Source: Chitinophaga pinensis (GTDB taxonomy: Bacteria > Bacteroidota > Bacteroidia > Chitinophagales > CAMDFR01). Taken from it: DNA of 47,375 bases. Position numbers and translations under genes: made by a program. The notes below the pieces were generated by a model. It was given only the letters and a program-made list of their open reading frames with translations, was not told the origin of the DNA and did no database searches. Location of the stretch: assembly GCA_945860705.1 (NCBI GenBank), contig CAMART010000025.1:1-47375 (forward strand), given 5' to 3'. Every line of letters begins with the position of its first letter. The first letter of the stretch is position 1. Of the stretch, positions 18,582-26,730 are shown in pieces.

Positions 18582-19451
18582 ATGAAAAAACATACAACTT
18601 GTCTCATCTGTTCCAGCTCAAATTTAAAACTGATGCCTAGATATCTCAATGGAGATATGCAAAAATGCATGGATTGTAATTTTGTTTTTGCATCATCGAT
18701 ACCCACAATAGAAGAGCTAATAGCACATTATAATACTTATACTCGCGATGATTATTTGAGTCCAATTACTATAAAAAGATACCATGAAATTCTAGATGGA
18801 TTTGAACAGTACAGAAAAACTAATAAATTAATAGACGTAGGTTGTGGTATAGGATATTTTTTAGAAGTAGCTAAAGAAAGAGGTTGGGAAGTATATGGCA
18901 CTGAATATACTGATAGCGCATTGGATATCTGCAGAAAAAAGGGAATTACAATGCATGAAGGAAAATTAGATCCTTCTAATTATGTAGATGGTTCTTTTGA
19001 TATTGTCACTTCTTTTGAAGTAATAGAACATATAAATAATCCTATTGAAGAGGTACAAATCTTTAATAAATTACTAAGAAAAGGAGGAGCACTATATGTT
19101 ACTACACCAAATTTTAATTCACTTTCAAGATTGATTAACAAAGAAAAGTGGACTGTTATTTCCTACCCTGAACACTTATCATATTATACAAGTTCAACTT
19201 TAAAAAAGTTATTGAAAAAATACGGATTTACTGAAAAGTGGACTTTGACTACAGGGTTTAGTATTACTAGACAAAAAATTACATCACAGAAAATAGATAC
19301 TAGGTATATAGATAGTAATACAGATGATGAAAAATTAAGAGTAAAAATGGAGACTAAACTTCATTGGAAAATTATTAAATCAATTGTAAATAATGTATTG
19401 ACTTTTTTTAGAATAGGTGATGCAATGAAAGCACTATATATAAAAAATTAA
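18582..19451 (+). CDS. SAM-dependent methyltransferase with N-terminal zinc-ribbon-like segment
   Basis: 289 aa. Four cysteines in the first 32 residues (CLICSSS...CMDCNF) form a zinc-ribbon-like knuckle common to sugar methyltransferases. The class I Rossmann domain follows: LIDVGCGIGYFLEVAKERG (motif I, about residue 85), VYGTEYTDSALDICRKKG (about 105), FDIVTSFEVIEHINNPIEEV (about 140) and GGALYVTTPNFNS (about 168). The end is basic and partly hydrophobic. It is the last gene of the plus-strand locus and probably methylates a sugar in the repeat unit or caps the chain. It converges with the minus-strand membrane gene at 19485; the 33-base gap shows no strong hairpin. Confidence 0.88.
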   Translation: MKKHTTCLICSSSNLKLMPRYLNGDMQKCMDCNFVFASSIPTIEELIAHYNTYTRDDYLSPITIKRYHEILDGFEQYRKTNKLIDVGCGIGYFLEVAKERGWEVYGTEYTDSALDICRKKGITMHEGKLDPSNYVDGSFDIVTSFEVIEHINNPIEEVQIFNKLLRKGGALYVTTPNFNSLSRLINKEKWTVISYPEHLSYYTSSTLKKLLKKYGFTEKWTLTTGFSITRQKITSQKIDTRYIDSNTDDEKLRVKMETKLHWKIIKSIVNNVLTFFRIGDAMKALYIKN

Positions 19452-19484
19452 TTGGACTAATCTGATTTTAAAATTTTTATAAAG

Positions 19485-20813
19485 TTAATTTCTTGTTCTA
19501 GCGCTAATTTCGGCTCTTAATATCAAAATTGCGCCTACATAAAATGGTAAAAGTGGAATACGATATCTAGAAAGTGAACCAAAGTTATAACTTGTAAAAC
19601 CTACAGAAAAAGCAAATATTATTGCAAAAACTATCATAAACATAATACTAGGGTTATCTGAAATTACAGATAATCCAATTGGTATATTCCTTATAAAAAT
19701 AAAAAGTGTATAAATACTAAACATTAAAATAAATAAGCTTTCCATTGCTTCTAATAACATAACAGGATTTTTAACTTCCCATAACCATGGTCTAAATAAC
19801 GCTACATTTATTGCTGCCGGAGCAGTACGCATTAAGCCCACTGGACTAAAATCTATCTCTCCAAGATTATAAGAAGAGCCTTCCCCTTCATTCATCACTT
19901 CTACTACATATGTATGCCATCTTTGCATGTCTTCTGCTTTCTTTTGGGCATTATCAACAGAAAATTTTGTAAATATATTACCTAGACCTTGCAATACAAA
20001 AACCACACTCACTAATATTAAAACTATAAAAATGGGAGTAGATAATGTTTTTATTATATCAGATTTTATATTTTTTCTATATATCAAAAATATCCACATA
20101 CTCAAAGCGGGTAATAATGCCATTAATATATAGCTTTTCACAATACCTATAATATAGATACTTACGACTAGATATAATATATTGATATAAATACTTTTTC
20201 TTTCAATAAATGCAGCATGTAGTGATGATACTATTAGTCCTAAAAATCCCAAAGCTATTGTGTCTTTTAAAAGTCCAGAACCCCAAAAAAATACAGAGGG
20301 TATAAATAAAAAAGAATAAGCCAAAATTTTAACATGCTTAGGATAAATTATAGTAAATGTTTTAAACATTTTCCAAATTCCAAAATAGGCGAATACACAA
20401 AATAAAAATGCAATACCAAGATAACTATCAAAACAAACAAAATTTAGTATTGCTCCAAATTTGCAAATGATAAAAGTACTTACATCATCTGCACTTAAGC
20501 TATTGTATAATTCAGCTGCAAAAAAACCATAGTCTTCTTTACTTTCAAAAAAAAGACTATAAGCTGTATTGAAGTCGGTATAAAATAAATGAGTTAAGTA
20601 TTTGCTTTTATTAAAATAAGTCCTTGTATCACCACCACCATAATAATGAAAATATAGATAATATATACCTATAGCACCTATCAGTTTTAAGAATAACCCA
20701 CGTATAAAATATCTTTGCATTTCTTCATCGCCTACACTTTTTTTTATTAGATTAGCAATAATCATTATGATGATGAAATATATTGGACCAACTATTAACT
20801 CTTGTATTTCCAT
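19485..20813 (-). CDS. Multi-pass membrane protein, candidate EpsG/Wzy-like glycan polymerase
   Basis: 442 aa with around ten hydrophobic segments spread over the length. A GGGDTRTYF motif (about residue 59) in the first periplasmic-loop region, LFIPSVFFWGSGLLKDTIALG (about 170) and SRYRIPLLPFYVGAIL near the C terminus are features of EpsG-like and other polymerase-type membrane proteins of exopolysaccharide loci. No ABC-transporter, flippase or pump signature. It lies 24 bases downstream of mfd on the same strand, so it is probably cotranscribed with it, and it faces the glycan operon end to end. Family assignment is by general resemblance only; the glycan operon in this window otherwise has no polymerase or flippase. 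Confidence 0.6.
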   Translation of the reverse strand: MEIQELIVGPIYFIIIMIIANLIKKSVGDEEMQRYFIRGLFLKLIGAIGIYYLYFHYYGGGDTRTYFNKSKYLTHLFYTDFNTAYSLFFESKEDYGFFAAELYNSLSADDVSTFIICKFGAILNFVCFDSYLGIAFLFCVFAYFGIWKMFKTFTIIYPKHVKILAYSFLFIPSVFFWGSGLLKDTIALGFLGLIVSSLHAAFIERKSIYINILYLVVSIYIIGIVKSYILMALLPALSMWIFLIYRKNIKSDIIKTLSTPIFIVLILVSVVFVLQGLGNIFTKFSVDNAQKKAEDMQRWHTYVVEVMNEGEGSSYNLGEIDFSPVGLMRTAPAAINVALFRPWLWEVKNPVMLLEAMESLFILMFSIYTLFIFIRNIPIGLSVISDNPSIMFMIVFAIIFAFSVGFTSYNFGSLSRYRIPLLPFYVGAILILRAEISARTRN

Positions 20814-20837
20814 GCTTCTACAAATCTAAAACTTATT

Positions 20838-23800
20838 TTAAGATTTAAGTTCTATTTCTTTTGATTCTTTTATGAGTAAATCTTCCAATTTTATATAGGC
20901 ATGACGCATACTACTCACCCCTTCTATAGAAAGTATAAGATTGGTGCCTGTTTGTTTTAGTGAAGCTCCTTGAGGATTTTCCTGTATATACTTCATGATA
21001 TTGCCAAATACCTCACTCTGAAAAAATACCGATTGTTCATTTTCTGTAAAAAAACATTTCATCTGTCTTTTCTTAAATACGATTCGCTCCATGCCGAGTT
21101 TTTTTGCAAGCCATTTGATTCGTATCGCATTAAATAACTCCTGCACCTGCGAAGGTATTTTCCCAAATCTATCTACCATTTTTTCTGAAAACAACATAAG
21201 TTGTTCTTCATTGTCAATATTATTTAGTTCAGTATATACGCTCATACGTTCACTGATATTATTGATATAGTTGTCGGGTATGAGCATTTCCAAATCAGTA
21301 TCTATTTGGCTATCTCTTACATATTGTATTTCTTCTTTTTCTATTTCTTCTTTGTATAGGTCTTTATACTTATTATGTTTCAGCTCACGTATAGCTTCAT
21401 CTAGTATTTTGTGATACATATCATAGCCTATCTCTGCTATAAAACCACTTTGCTCGCCACCTAGAATGTTTCCAGCTCCACGTATATCCAAGTCTCGCAT
21501 ACTGATATTAAATCCACTACCTAAGTCAGAAAATTCTTCTATGGTTCGCAATCTTTGTCTAGATTCTTGATTGAGATTTACAAAAGGTGGCGAAAGTAAA
21601 TAGCAAAATGCTTTTTTATTTCCTCTACCTACACGCCCTCTCAACTGATGCAAATCACTCAATCCAAACCAATGAGCATTATTGATGATGATGGTATTTG
21701 CATTAGGCACATTCAATCCACTTTCTATGATATTGGTACAAAGTAGTACATCCGATTCTCTATTCATAAATCGAAGCATCACTTCTTCTAGCTGATCGCC
21801 TTCTAGCTGTCCATGAGCTATATCTACTGTGATGTGTGGGCAAAGCTTCAGTATCATCGTTTTGATATCAGCTATATCTTTTACTTTATTATGTACAAAA
21901 AACACTTGACCACCACGATATACTTCATACTCTATGGCTTCTTTTATAGTTTCACTATTAAATACTTTTACTTCTGTATTTACTGGCTGTCTATTGGGTG
22001 GTGCAGTATTAATGACACTGAGGTCACGTGCGCCCATCATCGAAAACTGAAGTGTTCTTGGTATAGGAGTAGCAGTGAGTGTGAGCGTATCTACATTGGC
22101 TTTCATCTCTTTTAGTTTTTCTTTCACAGCTACGCCAAATTTTTGTTCCTCATCTATGATGAGCAATCCCAAGTCTTTAAATTTTACATTTTTAGAAACA
22201 ATTGCATGAGTACCTATTACAATATTTAGTTTGCCAGATGCTATCCTATCAAAGATTTCTTTTTTCTGCTTCGTAGTTTTAAATCTATTGATAAAATCTA
22301 TTTCTACTTTAAATTCATCTAACCTTTCTTTAAATGACTGATAGTGCTGATGCGCCAATATAGTAGTAGGAACCAACACTGCTACTTGTTTTCCATCACA
22401 AGCCGCCTTGAATGCTGCACGTATCGCTATCTCAGTTTTACCAAAACCTACATCACCACACACGAGTCTATCCATCGGTTGTTCTTTCTCCATATCGGCT
22501 TTTACATCATTCGTTGCTTTTAGTTGGTCAGGAGTATCTTCATATTCAAAAGAAGATTCCAACTCCACTTGCATATAGGAGTCAGGAGTATAAGCATAGC
22601 CTTTTTGTGCTTTACGCAGTGCATAGAGCTTTATCAAATCTTCAGCTATATCTTTTATTTTGCTTTTTGTTTTTGCTTTTAAGTTTTTCCATGCATCACT
22701 ACCCAGCTTATATATTTTGGGTTCTGTGCCTTCCTTGCCACTATACTTACTTATTTTGTGTAGCGAGTTTACAGATACGTAGAGTATATCATTATTGGCA
22801 TATATCAGTCTTACTGCCTCTTGCATTTGCCCATTTACTTCTATTTTTTCTAGTCCAGAATAGCGTCCTACTCCATGGTCTATATGCGTCACATAGTCGC
22901 CAGTTTGCAGCTCTCTGAGCGATTTGAGTAGGAGTGCTTTATCTCTACTGAATCCCTGCTTCACTGCATATTTATGAAAACGATTAAATATCTGATGATC
23001 GGTATAGCAAGCCAGTTTCAAATCATTATCTATAAATCCTGAATGTATTGAGGTATATATAGGAAAAAATTTCACATCCGCTTTTAAGTCTTCAAATATG
23101 TGATAAAAGCGTTCTATTTGTTTGGTATTGTCCGAAAAAATTAAGTTAATAATTTTAGCATCTACATGCTCACCCAGGTTTTTTATTAGTAGCTCAAAAT
23201 TTTTATTAAAAGAAGGTTGAGGACTGATATTGTATCGTATCGTGCAAGTCGGTTCAAAATAGGTTTGCATACCAAACTCTATTATTTTTCTTTGAGCAAA
23301 TTGTTCTATGGTGTTTTCTACAGATACTGTATTGAGTAGTCCATCTGCTCCAGCAAAAGGATGCTCTTCATTATTTTCTTCATGTACACTATCTTTAAAA
23401 TCTACAGCATTGTCAAAACATTTTTCGAGTAGCGATATACATCCATTATAGTCTTTTATCCAGAGTATAGTATTGGGTGGAAGTATATTTAAGAAAGAAG
23501 TTTTTTGAGAGGAATCAAATTGAGTTTTTAAGTTGGGCACTATAGATACACTCCGTATTTTTTTTTCGCTCAGTTGAGTTTCAGGATTAAACGTTCGTAT
23601 ACTTTCTACATCATTATCAAATAGCTCTATTCTGTATGGGTATTCATTGGCATACGAAAAAATATCTACGATACCACCACGCACCGAAAACTGTCCTGGC
23701 TCATACACGAAATCACAAAACTCAAAATCATAATCTACCAATATTTCTGTTATGGTTTCTATATTCACTTTTTCGCCCACTTCTATATGTATAGACGACT

Positions 23801-24224
23801 TGTGTAGCACTTCGCTTTTCACTACCTTTTCAAAAAGTGCTTCGGCATAGGTTACTATGATTTCTGCTTTGGCGTTGGGGTGCGATATTTTATTTACGGT
23901 TTCAGTTCTTTGCAGAATATTGTGCGTATTTATTTCTTCAAATTTTGCAGGACGTTTAAACGAATCTGGCAAAAACAATATTTCTTTTTGAGGTAAAAGA
24001 TGGCGTAGGTTTTCGAGCATATAAGCAGTCTCTTCCTTATCGGCCATCACGATCACATGGTGGTATGCAGTGCTTCTGTAGAGCGCACTTAGCACAAAAC
24101 TCTCACTAGCACCTATCAATCCCTGTAGTTGCACTCGTGCCTGCGCATCACGCTCTAGTCCAGCTACGAGTAGTTGAGTACGTTCGTCCTTCTGATACTG
24201 TTCTATTAAATCATTTATTTGCAT
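20838..24224 (-). CDS. mfd: Transcription-repair coupling factor
   Basis: 1128 aa, typical of the family. Mfd removes RNA polymerase stalled at DNA damage and recruits UvrA to the site. The N-terminal third is the UvrB-like region (GLERDAQARVQLQGLIGASESFVLSAL near residue 23; SVRGGIVDIFSY near 180). The RNA-polymerase interaction domain follows (LQTGDYVTHIDHGVGRYSGLEKI about 436). The helicase motor has Walker A CGDVGFGKTE (about 588), DEEQ (about 690) and TATPIPRT (about 714), then SGLNVPNANTIII, QLRGRVGRG (about 860) and the TRG motif region GNILGGEQSG. The C-terminal UvrA-binding domain ends near the stop. The start ATG at 24224 follows a 5' leader with a terminator-like hairpin. Confidence 0.98.
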   Translation of the reverse strand: MQINDLIEQYQKDERTQLLVAGLERDAQARVQLQGLIGASESFVLSALYRSTAYHHVIVMADKEETAYMLENLRHLLPQKEILFLPDSFKRPAKFEEINTHNILQRTETVNKISHPNAKAEIIVTYAEALFEKVVKSEVLHKSSIHIEVGEKVNIETITEILVDYDFEFCDFVYEPGQFSVRGGIVDIFSYANEYPYRIELFDNDVESIRTFNPETQLSEKKIRSVSIVPNLKTQFDSSQKTSFLNILPPNTILWIKDYNGCISLLEKCFDNAVDFKDSVHEENNEEHPFAGADGLLNTVSVENTIEQFAQRKIIEFGMQTYFEPTCTIRYNISPQPSFNKNFELLIKNLGEHVDAKIINLIFSDNTKQIERFYHIFEDLKADVKFFPIYTSIHSGFIDNDLKLACYTDHQIFNRFHKYAVKQGFSRDKALLLKSLRELQTGDYVTHIDHGVGRYSGLEKIEVNGQMQEAVRLIYANNDILYVSVNSLHKISKYSGKEGTEPKIYKLGSDAWKNLKAKTKSKIKDIAEDLIKLYALRKAQKGYAYTPDSYMQVELESSFEYEDTPDQLKATNDVKADMEKEQPMDRLVCGDVGFGKTEIAIRAAFKAACDGKQVAVLVPTTILAHQHYQSFKERLDEFKVEIDFINRFKTTKQKKEIFDRIASGKLNIVIGTHAIVSKNVKFKDLGLLIIDEEQKFGVAVKEKLKEMKANVDTLTLTATPIPRTLQFSMMGARDLSVINTAPPNRQPVNTEVKVFNSETIKEAIEYEVYRGGQVFFVHNKVKDIADIKTMILKLCPHITVDIAHGQLEGDQLEEVMLRFMNRESDVLLCTNIIESGLNVPNANTIIINNAHWFGLSDLHQLRGRVGRGNKKAFCYLLSPPFVNLNQESRQRLRTIEEFSDLGSGFNISMRDLDIRGAGNILGGEQSGFIAEIGYDMYHKILDEAIRELKHNKYKDLYKEEIEKEEIQYVRDSQIDTDLEMLIPDNYINNISERMSVYTELNNIDNEEQLMLFSEKMVDRFGKIPSQVQELFNAIRIKWLAKKLGMERIVFKKRQMKCFFTENEQSVFFQSEVFGNIMKYIQENPQGASLKQTGTNLILSIEGVSSMRHAYIKLEDLLIKESKEIELKS

Positions 24225-24247
24225 ATATTCTACTAGCTAGCAAAACC

Positions 24248-24278
24248 AAAAAGGGCGCTTGGAAAAAATTCCAGCACC
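24248..24278 (-). terminator. Terminator-like hairpin in the mfd leader
   Basis: Reading the minus strand, GGTGCTGGAA and CCAAGCGCC form a stem with one mismatch and one bulge around a T-rich loop, followed by C and five T. It lies between the putative mfd promoter (24296-24303) and the mfd start (24224), so it could act as an attenuator; there is no minus-strand gene upstream that it would need to terminate. Confidence 0.5.
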
Positions 24279-24295
24279 TGTATTTTGTTAATATA

Positions 24296-24303
24296 CAAAG
24301 TTA
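24296..24303 (-). promoter_or_regulatory. Bacteroidota-type -7 element for mfd
   Basis: On the minus strand TAACTTTG matches TAnnTTTG. It would start transcription near 24289, giving a leader of about 65 bases that contains the hairpin at 24248-24278. No exact -33 TTTG was found at the expected distance. Confidence 0.5.
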
Positions 24304-24680
24304 GGGAGAAAAAATGATTTATTGATTTTTATACTTGGGCACCAAATACACCTGCTATGCGCTACTAGTCCTCGCCTCCTTCTTCATCTGTGGGCTTCCC
24401 GAATGTTCGGGACGATTCTATCGGGGGTGCAATAAATCTTATACATATAGTAAGTTTTTCCAAACCTTTAATTTTTTTCTTTTTATTAATATTCAAACTT
24501 ATCACGATTCAACTTCCCATCTTGAGAGGGGTTATGGGTGTGTTCCTATGCCATGCCAACATCACACAATCCATAAAATAGAATAGTCAATTATATTTAA
24601 AAAATTATATATATTTGAAAAAGTAAAAGCGAAAAAAGATGTTACTAAAACCTTCGCCAATCTACCCAAAAATGGGGTGA
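24304..24680. other. Gene-poor stretch with a GC-richer, repeat-like patch
   Basis: No convincing gene. Bases 24335-24440 are much richer in GC than their surroundings and contain the short inverted repeat CCCGAA-TG-TTCGGG (24399-24412). Around 24515-24555 lies CCCATCTTGAGAGGGGTTATGG, resembling dispersed intergenic repeats I associate with Bacteroidota genomes (reading LLRGxxGV in one frame). Two overlapping ORFs here (83 and 63 codons) lack homology features and are probably chance. The stretch may be the remains of repeats or older cassettes left of the cassette at 24712. Confidence 0.4.
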
Positions 24681-24703
24681 TATGCGAAACTCTGTTTCGC
24701 ATA
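24681..24703. repeat. Perfect 10-bp inverted repeat
   Basis: TATGCGAAAC, loop TCT, GTTTCGCATA. It lies eight bases left of the GTT at the cassette boundary (24711). It could be the inner arm of the recombination site on the left of the cassette or a transcriptional hairpin; no T tract follows it. Confidence 0.7.
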
Positions 24704-24773
24704 TATATAAGTTATGGGCAACCGTATTAGACAGAGATCAAAATTAATATTACAGACATTAAACCAAATTGCA

Positions 24774-25217
24774 ATGAAAAAATTATCCTTAGTATTAACC
24801 CTACTTTTATTCTGTTTTTGCAGTTTTTCTCAAAGCAGATATATTTCAGAAACAACAAAAAAGGTTGTTTACACAAGGGACGGTGGCAAATGCCAATGCT
24901 GTGGCAGTTTTGAAAACTTAGAATATGACCATATCATACCATATTCTTGTGGTGGAAGTAGTGATGCTTCCAATATTCAATTACTATGTCTAAAATGCAA
25001 TAGAAGCAAATCAAATAGTTGTTATTGTAAGGTACATAATAAAAAAGTAGGTAACAATTGCTGTGACGGAAAGTCAAACGTCAACCAATCTCCAAAATCT
25101 TCTTCTACAACTAAAAAGTCTTCAGACACCTCAAGTCAATGCACAGGAACAACGAAGAAAGGTGCAAGGTGTAGAAACATGACAACCAATTCTAGTGGAA
25201 GATGTCATTTACACTAA
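24774..25217 (+). CDS. Secreted HNH nuclease with C-terminal Cys/His motif
   Basis: 147 aa from the ATG at 24774; a longer frame from 24714 exists but would bury the signal peptide. Residues 1-20 (MKKLSLVLTLLLFCFCSFSQ) are a clear Sec signal peptide. The HNH domain follows: YTRDGGKCQCCG, EYDHIIPYSCGG (Asp-His pair) and NIQLLCLKCNRSKSN (Asn and second Cys pair). After a Ser/Lys-rich linker the C terminus has CTGTTKKGARCRN and GRCHLH, a small Cys/His zinc-binding-like module known from other HNH and nuclease-like proteins. A nuclease exported from the cytoplasm could serve DNA degradation outside the cell or act as a toxin. It is the main gene of the putative cassette. Confidence 0.8.
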   Translation: MKKLSLVLTLLLFCFCSFSQSRYISETTKKVVYTRDGGKCQCCGSFENLEYDHIIPYSCGGSSDASNIQLLCLKCNRSKSNSCYCKVHNKKVGNNCCDGKSNVNQSPKSSSTTKKSSDTSSQCTGTTKKGARCRNMTTNSSGRCHLH

Positions 25218-25251
25218 AAAATATTTCTAACAATTTAAATAACAAAAGAAT

Positions 25252-25491
25252 ATGAATATGTTGTTTGCAATAGATACGAATACGGAAGAAGTAATCGTTT
25301 CGGATTCTCCAAAAGGGAGTAATAAAGTAAATTTTATTGAACGTATTAGACGACAAGATAATGCCGACTTATTCAAAGCAGTTGAATTGTTGACTAGCAT
25401 TTCAAGTGCTTCCAATTTTAATACTTCAATTTTCAAAGCTGTGGACAAAGTGTGTCAATTGATTTACAACCAACACAAGGAAACAAAATAA
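25252..25491 (+). CDS. Hypothetical 79-aa protein in the cassette
   Basis: Not recognised. It starts 34 bases after the HNH gene in the same direction and is mixed-charged without signal peptide or membrane segment (FIERIRRQDNADLFKAVELL, then a Ser-rich turn and a second helix ending VCQLIYNQH). A cytoplasmic helical protein right behind a nuclease gene could be an immunity or regulatory partner, but the nuclease appears exported, which weakens an antitoxin reading. No sequence motif supports any function. Confidence 0.55.
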   Translation: MNMLFAIDTNTEEVIVSDSPKGSNKVNFIERIRRQDNADLFKAVELLTSISSASNFNTSIFKAVDKVCQLIYNQHKETK

Positions 25492-25550
25492 TTGCAGCTT
25501 TGTAACGGACAATAAACCGAAATATGACAACTAAGAAAAATCAAACGGCA

Positions 25551-25685
25551 GCCACTAACAGCACCTACCCAAAAGTGGCGGTTAAGTGGTTAAATCAAGC
25601 TTTGTGCTTCTATCAAAATTTGTGCTTGGTTGACAGTGAAGTGCTCCGAAATCGCCACCTTCGGGTAGCTGCAAACCGTTATATC
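25551..25685 (+). repeat. attC-like recombination site
   Basis: Imperfect inverted repeat of about 130 bp. Outer boxes: GCCACTAAC (R'', 25551-25559) and GTTATATC (R', 25678-25685). Inner arms: CTACCCAAAAGTGGCG (25565-25580) and CGCCACCTTCGGGTAG (25653-25668), 14 of 16 pairing and the two others G-T. A central arm CAAGC/GCTTG completes a cruciform. Length and layout fit integron attC sites. A 64-codon ORF running through it (25524-25718) is not a gene. Confidence 0.65.
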
Positions 25686-25689
25686 TACC

Positions 25690-26730
25690 CTACTCCCAAA
25701 ATAAAAATCCATTGCTGATGATTCCAGCTTTATTGCTGGCTTTCAGTTGGGTGCCATCTGAGGAATATCTATAGATACTGCTTTTTTGTACATAGTCATG
25801 CGCATCGGCTACAAATATATCTCCACTCACCGGCTCTATACCCAAGCCATACCAGATAGCTCCAGTTTTATTGATGAGGCTACTACTTGCTAGTGCATTG
25901 GTATTGCTAGCTATTGTATAAATATTTTCACCTATGATATAGTATAGTTTATCTTTAGATTTATTACAGCACAGTCCATTGGCGCTTCCACTAGTTATCT
26001 CCCATTTATATTCTAGTGTTGGGCTTGAGCCACTGATATTATATCTACAGATATTAGCTTTTATAATGAGGTCACTTTTTCCTGTAGAGCTTATCCAAAG
26101 TTTATCATTATTGTCCAATAGTATATTGCTAGCGCCATAGCCAATATGGATACTATCTACTATAGTATTTGTGGTACTATTGATGATATATACATAGTTA
26201 CTTTCTTTATTGCACACATATATTTTATTGTTGTGTCTGATGAGTTGTTCTGTCCATCCTATACATGGTATGCTAGTATGAATCGTATTTGTAGCTTTAT
26301 TGATTATATTGATATCATCTGAATAGATGTCGGTGCTATATAAAAAACCATTCAGCCCATCTATTATATATCTTGGTGATCCTAGCCCAGTGATTTCACC
26401 AGTTTTTACTAATGTTTTTTTATCTACTATTACTATTTTAGAAGAATTATTGATGACTAAATATATTTTGTCATCAATGATAGTAGCACTTTGTAGTACA
26501 TCGCCTATTGATGTAGTGTTTTTATTTTTAAAGATATCATCGGCTATGATGCTATTATTGCTTAGGTCATACAAACTGATACTCGCATTACCCCACATAA
26601 AATTTCCTTCATTCAGAATTAGTGCTTTAGTATCGCCAAAATCATCTTTAGCAATATCTGTAGGTTTTTCTGGCTTACAGGAGAGCACTAAGATTAATAA
26701 ACTACAATAAATAAGTAGGAGATGCTTCAT
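25690..26730 (-). CDS. BtuG-like beta-propeller lipoprotein (DUF5074/YVTN type)
   Basis: 346 aa. A lipoprotein signal peptide (hydrophobic run, then LVLSC at about residue 17) places it on the outer membrane. Downstream are repeated beta-propeller blades of YVTN type: TKALILNEGNFMWGN at the start, then IYLVINNSSKIVIVD, LYSTDIYSDDINIIN, IYVCNKESNYVYIINS, KLWISSTGKSD and further repeats. The NEGNF opening is characteristic of DUF5074 proteins, to which the B12-capturing lipoprotein BtuG belongs. It is the last gene of an operon controlled by a cobalamin riboswitch, so surface capture of B12 for the TonB receptor is the likely role. Its start overlaps the DUF5522 gene by four bases. Confidence 0.85.
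   Translation of the reverse strand: MKHLLLIYCSLLILVLSCKPEKPTDIAKDDFGDTKALILNEGNFMWGNASISLYDLSNNSIIADDIFKNKNTTSIGDVLQSATIIDDKIYLVINNSSKIVIVDKKTLVKTGEITGLGSPRYIIDGLNGFLYSTDIYSDDINIINKATNTIHTSIPCIGWTEQLIRHNNKIYVCNKESNYVYIINSTTNTIVDSIHIGYGASNILLDNNDKLWISSTGKSDLIIKANICRYNISGSSPTLEYKWEITSGSANGLCCNKSKDKLYYIIGENIYTIASNTNALASSSLINKTGAIWYGLGIEPVSGDIFVADAHDYVQKSSIYRYSSDGTQLKASNKAGIISNGFLFWE

Larger units (their letters stand above)
24712..25678 (+). mobile_element. Putative integron-type gene cassette (967 bp)
   Basis: Bounded by GTTATGGGC at 24711 and GTTATATC at 25678; integron recombination cuts after the G of GTT. The 3' end carries an attC-like imperfect inverted repeat. The key test for a real cassette is met: the R'' box GCCACTAAC (25551-25559) pairs with the reverse complement of the cassette's own first bases (GCCCATAAC), 7 of 9, as expected when the two ends are joined in the circular form. 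It carries the HNH gene and a 79-aa ORF in the usual orientation (reading toward attC). No integrase gene is in the window, so it would be a lone or CALIN-type cassette. Confidence 0.6.

Noticed and set aside
22412-22918. 168-codon plus-strand ORF opposite mfd
   Set aside because: Antisense to the conserved helicase region of mfd; its length results from codon bias of the real gene, and its Leu/His/Ser-rich translation has no domain.
24335-24586. Two overlapping ORFs of 83 and 63 codons
   Set aside because: They lie in a repeat-like GC-rich patch, have no motif or plausible start context, and overlap in different frames.
24681-24703. Perfect inverted repeat as an intrinsic terminator
   Set aside because: No T tract on either side and no gene ending toward it; it is better seen as part of the cassette's left recombination region or left unassigned.
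25524-25718. 64-codon plus-strand ORF
   Set aside because: It runs through both arms of the attC-like inverted repeat and has no domain; the open frame is a by-product of the repeat.
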